NCBI GenBank assembly: GCA_018668595.1 | Contig: JABJCP010000013.1 | Coordinates: 147,869 to 211,868 of the forward strand | Origin: Candidatus Woesearchaeota archaeon | GTDB taxonomy: Archaea; Nanobdellota; Nanobdellia; Woesearchaeales; UBA11576 | Length of the DNA stretch: 64,000 nt | Direction: 5' to 3' | Shown: positions 61,092 through 64,000 of the stretch, piece by piece | Position numbering within the stretch: position 1 is the first letter of the stretch | Layout: each line of letters begins with the position of its first letter | Position numbers and translations under genes: made by a program | The notes under the pieces: model-generated | Seen by the model: only the letters and a program-made list of their open reading frames with translations | Database searches by the model: none | What the model was told of the DNA's origin: nothing

Positions 61092-63062
61092 TCATCTAGT
61101 CCCCATTAAACTCTCTGCAGAATTTACTGCGCGATCTATAGGAGGTTTTAGACTCTTACCTTGTTGGTTGTGTAAATGATGAATCGAATCAGGAGCATGT
61201 AATCTAAGTCCTTGTTGAGGCGGTTGTAAACTAGAGTTTAACTGAGTTTTAGATTTAATTTCCCTTTTTTGTTTTGTAAACCAATCTCCAATGCCAAAAG
61301 GCAAGTTACCCCACTTGATAAATGGATGATCTTCTAAAGGTTTTTCTCCGACGACAATTCTCACGTTATCTTTGAATTCTTTGAACTCTTCTAAACGCTG
61401 ATGATTAATTCTTAATTCTGCTAATAATAATTTTATCGCGTTATCAATTTTTGATCGAATGTTCTTTATTTTTTTATCTACTTCAATTATTTCTACATCA
61501 TTCTTTGCAGTTAAATCAAAAATGATTTTTATAAATTCAGCATTATGAGGATCTGCATTTTGAATAACTGATTTATGTTTATCAAGACCTGCAGTATTAG
61601 CTACTTTTAGAACATAAGATCTATATTTTTCTGGAGGATAATGTCTAGGATTTATTTGGAAAACTGACTTGTTAAAATAAATTAAAAGTTTTCGTTTATA
61701 CTTAAGAGAAACTATTTCTTCTTTTAATTGCCCCATGTAAACTTGTGCACGACAAATATCCTTGTGCATGACATTATGTTCAAAATCTGCAATTTTTTGA
61801 AGTTGTTGTAAATGTTTATTTGATTTTTTCTCCACATCTCCAATGCGTCTTTCAAATGCTTCAATGAAAGATTTATGTGCAGACTTTACTTGATCTTCTA
61901 GTTGAGTCAAATAAAGATTAACCAATGTTTTTAATTCCCCTACTGCTAATTTTTTAAAATTTTGAATACCTTGAGGAGATCTAATATGTTCCAAAAGTCT
62001 TCCGAGTAGTTGAGTAGGTGAAGTTTTACGAATGTTAGCTGTCAAGAACTTAGACGAAGTAACATCTTTAAATTTAGTTTCAAGATGCTCTGCCACTCTA
62101 ACCAATTTAGATCTAAATAAAAGTTCGCCAATAACTTCCATCATCACAACATTATTGAACTGCTCTGCAGCGGGTTTTTTGCCAGCACTTTTTAATTTTA
62201 ATCTGTAAGCCATAACTAATTTTGAAATGAACTCTGCTTTTTTAGTTGGTAATTTTAAAGCAGTCCAGTAATCAGGAGTATTTTTATCATTGTTTGCTCC
62301 AAAGTCAATAAGATTTGTTGTTAAAATTTCTTCTTTGTCAAACTCTTTTACTAATTTGCTTAGTTGCTTATATTTAATTCCTTGATCTCCTAAGAAATTC
62401 TCAACAGCTAAAAAGACTTTGCCCAATACTCCTTTTCCAGTTAACAAAGATTTGTGAACTTCTTGAAGATATGCAATCTCTGCAGAAAGATTTTGAATGT
62501 GCTCAATATGTTTCATACGTTTAATTGACTTTGCTGCACGGGAAGTAGGATGATACTTCATAAGAACCTGTTTGAATTTTTCAAACTCAATTATTAAAGT
62601 TTGGACTTCTGCTTTTAAGAAATCACCATTATCAATATGTTTCTTAACTGAATTAAAATAAGCAATCTCTGCACTATATGAAAATTCTTTAGAATCTCTT
62701 ATTATACCTTTCTTTTGGAATTTATGTAATAACCTCAATAAATTTTCGGGAAGAGCATTTTCTTTAAAATGAACTCTAATAGACTCAGCAGTATTTTCTA
62801 CTCGCAATAAGAACGTGTTTATGAAAAACTTAATATCTTTTAATGAACCCATAAACTTTCTTAAGTATCTAGCTTCTTGACCTTCAAGAGTATTTTCAAA
62901 ATCAGTTCTAAATTTAACTAAAAGGTCATCAGTATCATCCATATCGTCAAACCAAAGTTGTAAATTGTTATTTAGATGAGATAAATTTGAAGATACTAAA
63001 TTATCTTGTTTATCTTGTACAGGTTTTTCAGATTCTCTTTGTGTGGGTTTTTGCGTATTCAT
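61092..63062 (-). CDS. Large soluble helical protein of the envelope cluster
   Basis: 656 residues, charged and helical throughout, with no signal peptide or membrane helix. His- and Lys-rich helices alternate (NSVKKHIDNGDFLKAEVQTL, KSIKRMKHIEHIQNLSAEIAYLQEV, RRIGDVEKKSNKHLQQLQKI). A short Pro/Gln-rich tail (SSLQPPQQGLRLHAP) follows a WFTKQKR motif. The recurring (I/S)AEIAYxxxV(K/H)K motif near residues 126 and 196 suggests an internal duplication. Probably a cytoplasmic scaffold; no family recognised. Confidence 0.7.
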   Translation of the reverse strand: MNTQKPTQRESEKPVQDKQDNLVSSNLSHLNNNLQLWFDDMDDTDDLLVKFRTDFENTLEGQEARYLRKFMGSLKDIKFFINTFLLRVENTAESIRVHFKENALPENLLRLLHKFQKKGIIRDSKEFSYSAEIAYFNSVKKHIDNGDFLKAEVQTLIIEFEKFKQVLMKYHPTSRAAKSIKRMKHIEHIQNLSAEIAYLQEVHKSLLTGKGVLGKVFLAVENFLGDQGIKYKQLSKLVKEFDKEEILTTNLIDFGANNDKNTPDYWTALKLPTKKAEFISKLVMAYRLKLKSAGKKPAAEQFNNVVMMEVIGELLFRSKLVRVAEHLETKFKDVTSSKFLTANIRKTSPTQLLGRLLEHIRSPQGIQNFKKLAVGELKTLVNLYLTQLEDQVKSAHKSFIEAFERRIGDVEKKSNKHLQQLQKIADFEHNVMHKDICRAQVYMGQLKEEIVSLKYKRKLLIYFNKSVFQINPRHYPPEKYRSYVLKVANTAGLDKHKSVIQNADPHNAEFIKIIFDLTAKNDVEIIEVDKKIKNIRSKIDNAIKLLLAELRINHQRLEEFKEFKDNVRIVVGEKPLEDHPFIKWGNLPFGIGDWFTKQKREIKSKTQLNSSLQPPQQGLRLHAPDSIHHLHNQQGKSLKPPIDRAVNSAESLMGTR

Positions 63063-63107
63063 TTTTTTATTTTTAATCTATTATCTATTATTTTGAATTA
63101 ATCTATT

Positions 63108-64000
63108 TCAATATGCATATTCATGATCTCTGTTTGAATCCAAACCCTCTCCTGACCGCGCATACTCTAGTCGCTGTTCATAATTTCTAAACTCATCGAG
63201 TTGATCATCTGGCAAGGTTGCAAGTATTTCCGCATAATGTTCTTTGATTTCTTTTTCAGATTTTCCAGTTAATTCAGCAAGCTTTGTTCTTTTCATACCA
63301 GGAACCTTTAAATCAAAATCTAATTGCTGAGTTTTCATTCCAGGTAACCAACCAAGACCTTTTTTAGTAATCCATGCTTTAATTGGTTGACCTTCTTTTT
63401 CAAGCTGATCTACTTTCTCCTTGTTTTTAGGAGTTAATCGTTCGTAATCATCATTCCAGCGATCAGTTCCGCCTTGGCTCATCAGGTTTTTCATGAAACC
63501 TGCAACAATACCCAGGATTGTAATTGAAATTAAAGATATTGTTGAATCTGCTTCTTCAAACCAAGTATAAATTAAACTTCCGTCAAGTTGAGTTAAGAGT
63601 AATTGAACAATTGCTACAATAAAACCAAATACAAATCCTCCTTTTGAATCAGTACTAGTGTTATCTGAATATTTAGCATTGAATGCAAGCACGACTAACC
63701 AACCACCAATAACTAATGCTACTTTACTTTCCATCCCATCATTCGCAATTAAAAATGCGAGGAGCGCGGGCAGCCAATATTCAATGTAAAAACCATCAAC
63801 AAGTACTTTATCTTTGAATAATGAAAGGAATAATAACATTGAAACAAATAAAATTGCAAGAGTAGGAAAACCTGCCCCATTATTACCCGTCCTAAAAATA
63901 CCCAATTTGTCGTCAACCTTTATCTGAGGATTTTGACCCGTTCTATCATAAATAATTTCATGATAACCTCCCGCACCATACTTATCGACTTGAGGTTGAC
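63108..64000 (-). CDS. Polytopic membrane protein, N-terminus outside the window
   Basis: The frame stays open past the TTG at 63905 to the right edge (upstream codons read YHEIIYDRTGQNPQIKVDDK), with no in-frame ATG, so the gene begins beyond base 64000. The visible part has four or five membrane helices (ILFVSMLLFLSLF, WLPALLAFLIA, VALVIGGWLVVLAFNA, FVFGFIVAIVQLLL, ISLISITILGIVAGFM), then a soluble tail of about 130 residues with YERLTPKNKEKVDQL and LDFDLKVPGMKRTKLAELTGKSEKEIKEHY, which could be a small helix-turn-helix-like domain. First visible gene of the envelope cluster, which therefore continues to the right. Confidence 0.75.
   Translation of the reverse strand, partial: QPQVDKYGAGGYHEIIYDRTGQNPQIKVDDKLGIFRTGNNGAGFPTLAILFVSMLLFLSLFKDKVLVDGFYIEYWLPALLAFLIANDGMESKVALVIGGWLVVLAFNAKYSDNTSTDSKGGFVFGFIVAIVQLLLTQLDGSLIYTWFEEADSTISLISITILGIVAGFMKNLMSQGGTDRWNDDYERLTPKNKEKVDQLEKEGQPIKAWITKKGLGWLPGMKTQQLDFDLKVPGMKRTKLAELTGKSEKEIKEHYAEILATLPDDQLDEFRNYEQRLEYARSGEGLDSNRDHEYAY

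Overview
The window is AT-rich archaeal DNA, most likely from a small-genome DPANN lineage of the Woesearchaeota/Pacearchaeota type. The main evidence is an archaeal RNase P subunit (Rnp4/Rpp21), two intron-bearing tRNA genes, TATA boxes about 26 bases ahead of leaderless ATG/GTG starts, other starts preceded by GAGGTG, paired Lrp-type regulators, a VPEF-type C-terminal sorting signal, an N-terminal fragment of archaeal Dph2, and very large secreted or membrane proteins. The lineage assignment is inference; there is no rRNA gene here.

Layout. 1-15 kb: end of an unknown gene, an unknown 567-residue protein, a HAD-type hydrolase, a metallophosphoesterase, a 2670-residue secreted protein built of about 36 cysteine/tryptophan-rich repeats with a C-terminal membrane anchor, RNase P component 4 and a coiled-coil membrane protein. 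15-18.4 kb: an IS4-superfamily transposase, an AbrB-like plus winged-helix pair, a divergent regulator/membrane-protein pair with two matching operators, and a two-gene module of unknown function. 18.6-25.3 kb: eight co-oriented genes of unknown function, four with the same short leader motif. 25.4-30.8 kb: a truncated dph2, a RelE-like toxin beside a divergent winged-helix gene, a HEPN-MNT toxin-antitoxin operon between 79-bp direct repeats, a zinc-binding protein and a LysM-like membrane protein. 30.8-37.8 kb: a double-Lrp regulator in operon with two LamG surface proteins, an atypical nucleotidyltransferase pair, and a second HEPN-MNT operon.

37.8-41.3 kb is an island at a tRNA-Asn gene. 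It is bounded by a copy of the tRNA 3' end on one side and a copy of its 5' end on the other. It carries a second double-Lrp regulator and a tightly overlapping three-gene operon whose last gene looks like a caspase-fold (CHAT-like) protein. At 42.0 kb lies a tRNA-Ile(GAU) gene best explained by three introns, in the D-loop, anticodon loop and T-loop.

43.3-64 kb (open at the right edge) is one run of ten minus-strand genes for long coiled-coil, multi-membrane and exported proteins. It includes two OmpA-like domain proteins, one or two FHA-like domains, and a 1610-residue coiled-coil/FHA-like/PPP-phosphatase fusion. I infer an envelope-spanning assembly with phosphorylation-linked signalling. 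This cluster and the tRNA-island operon are the best candidates for undescribed systems.
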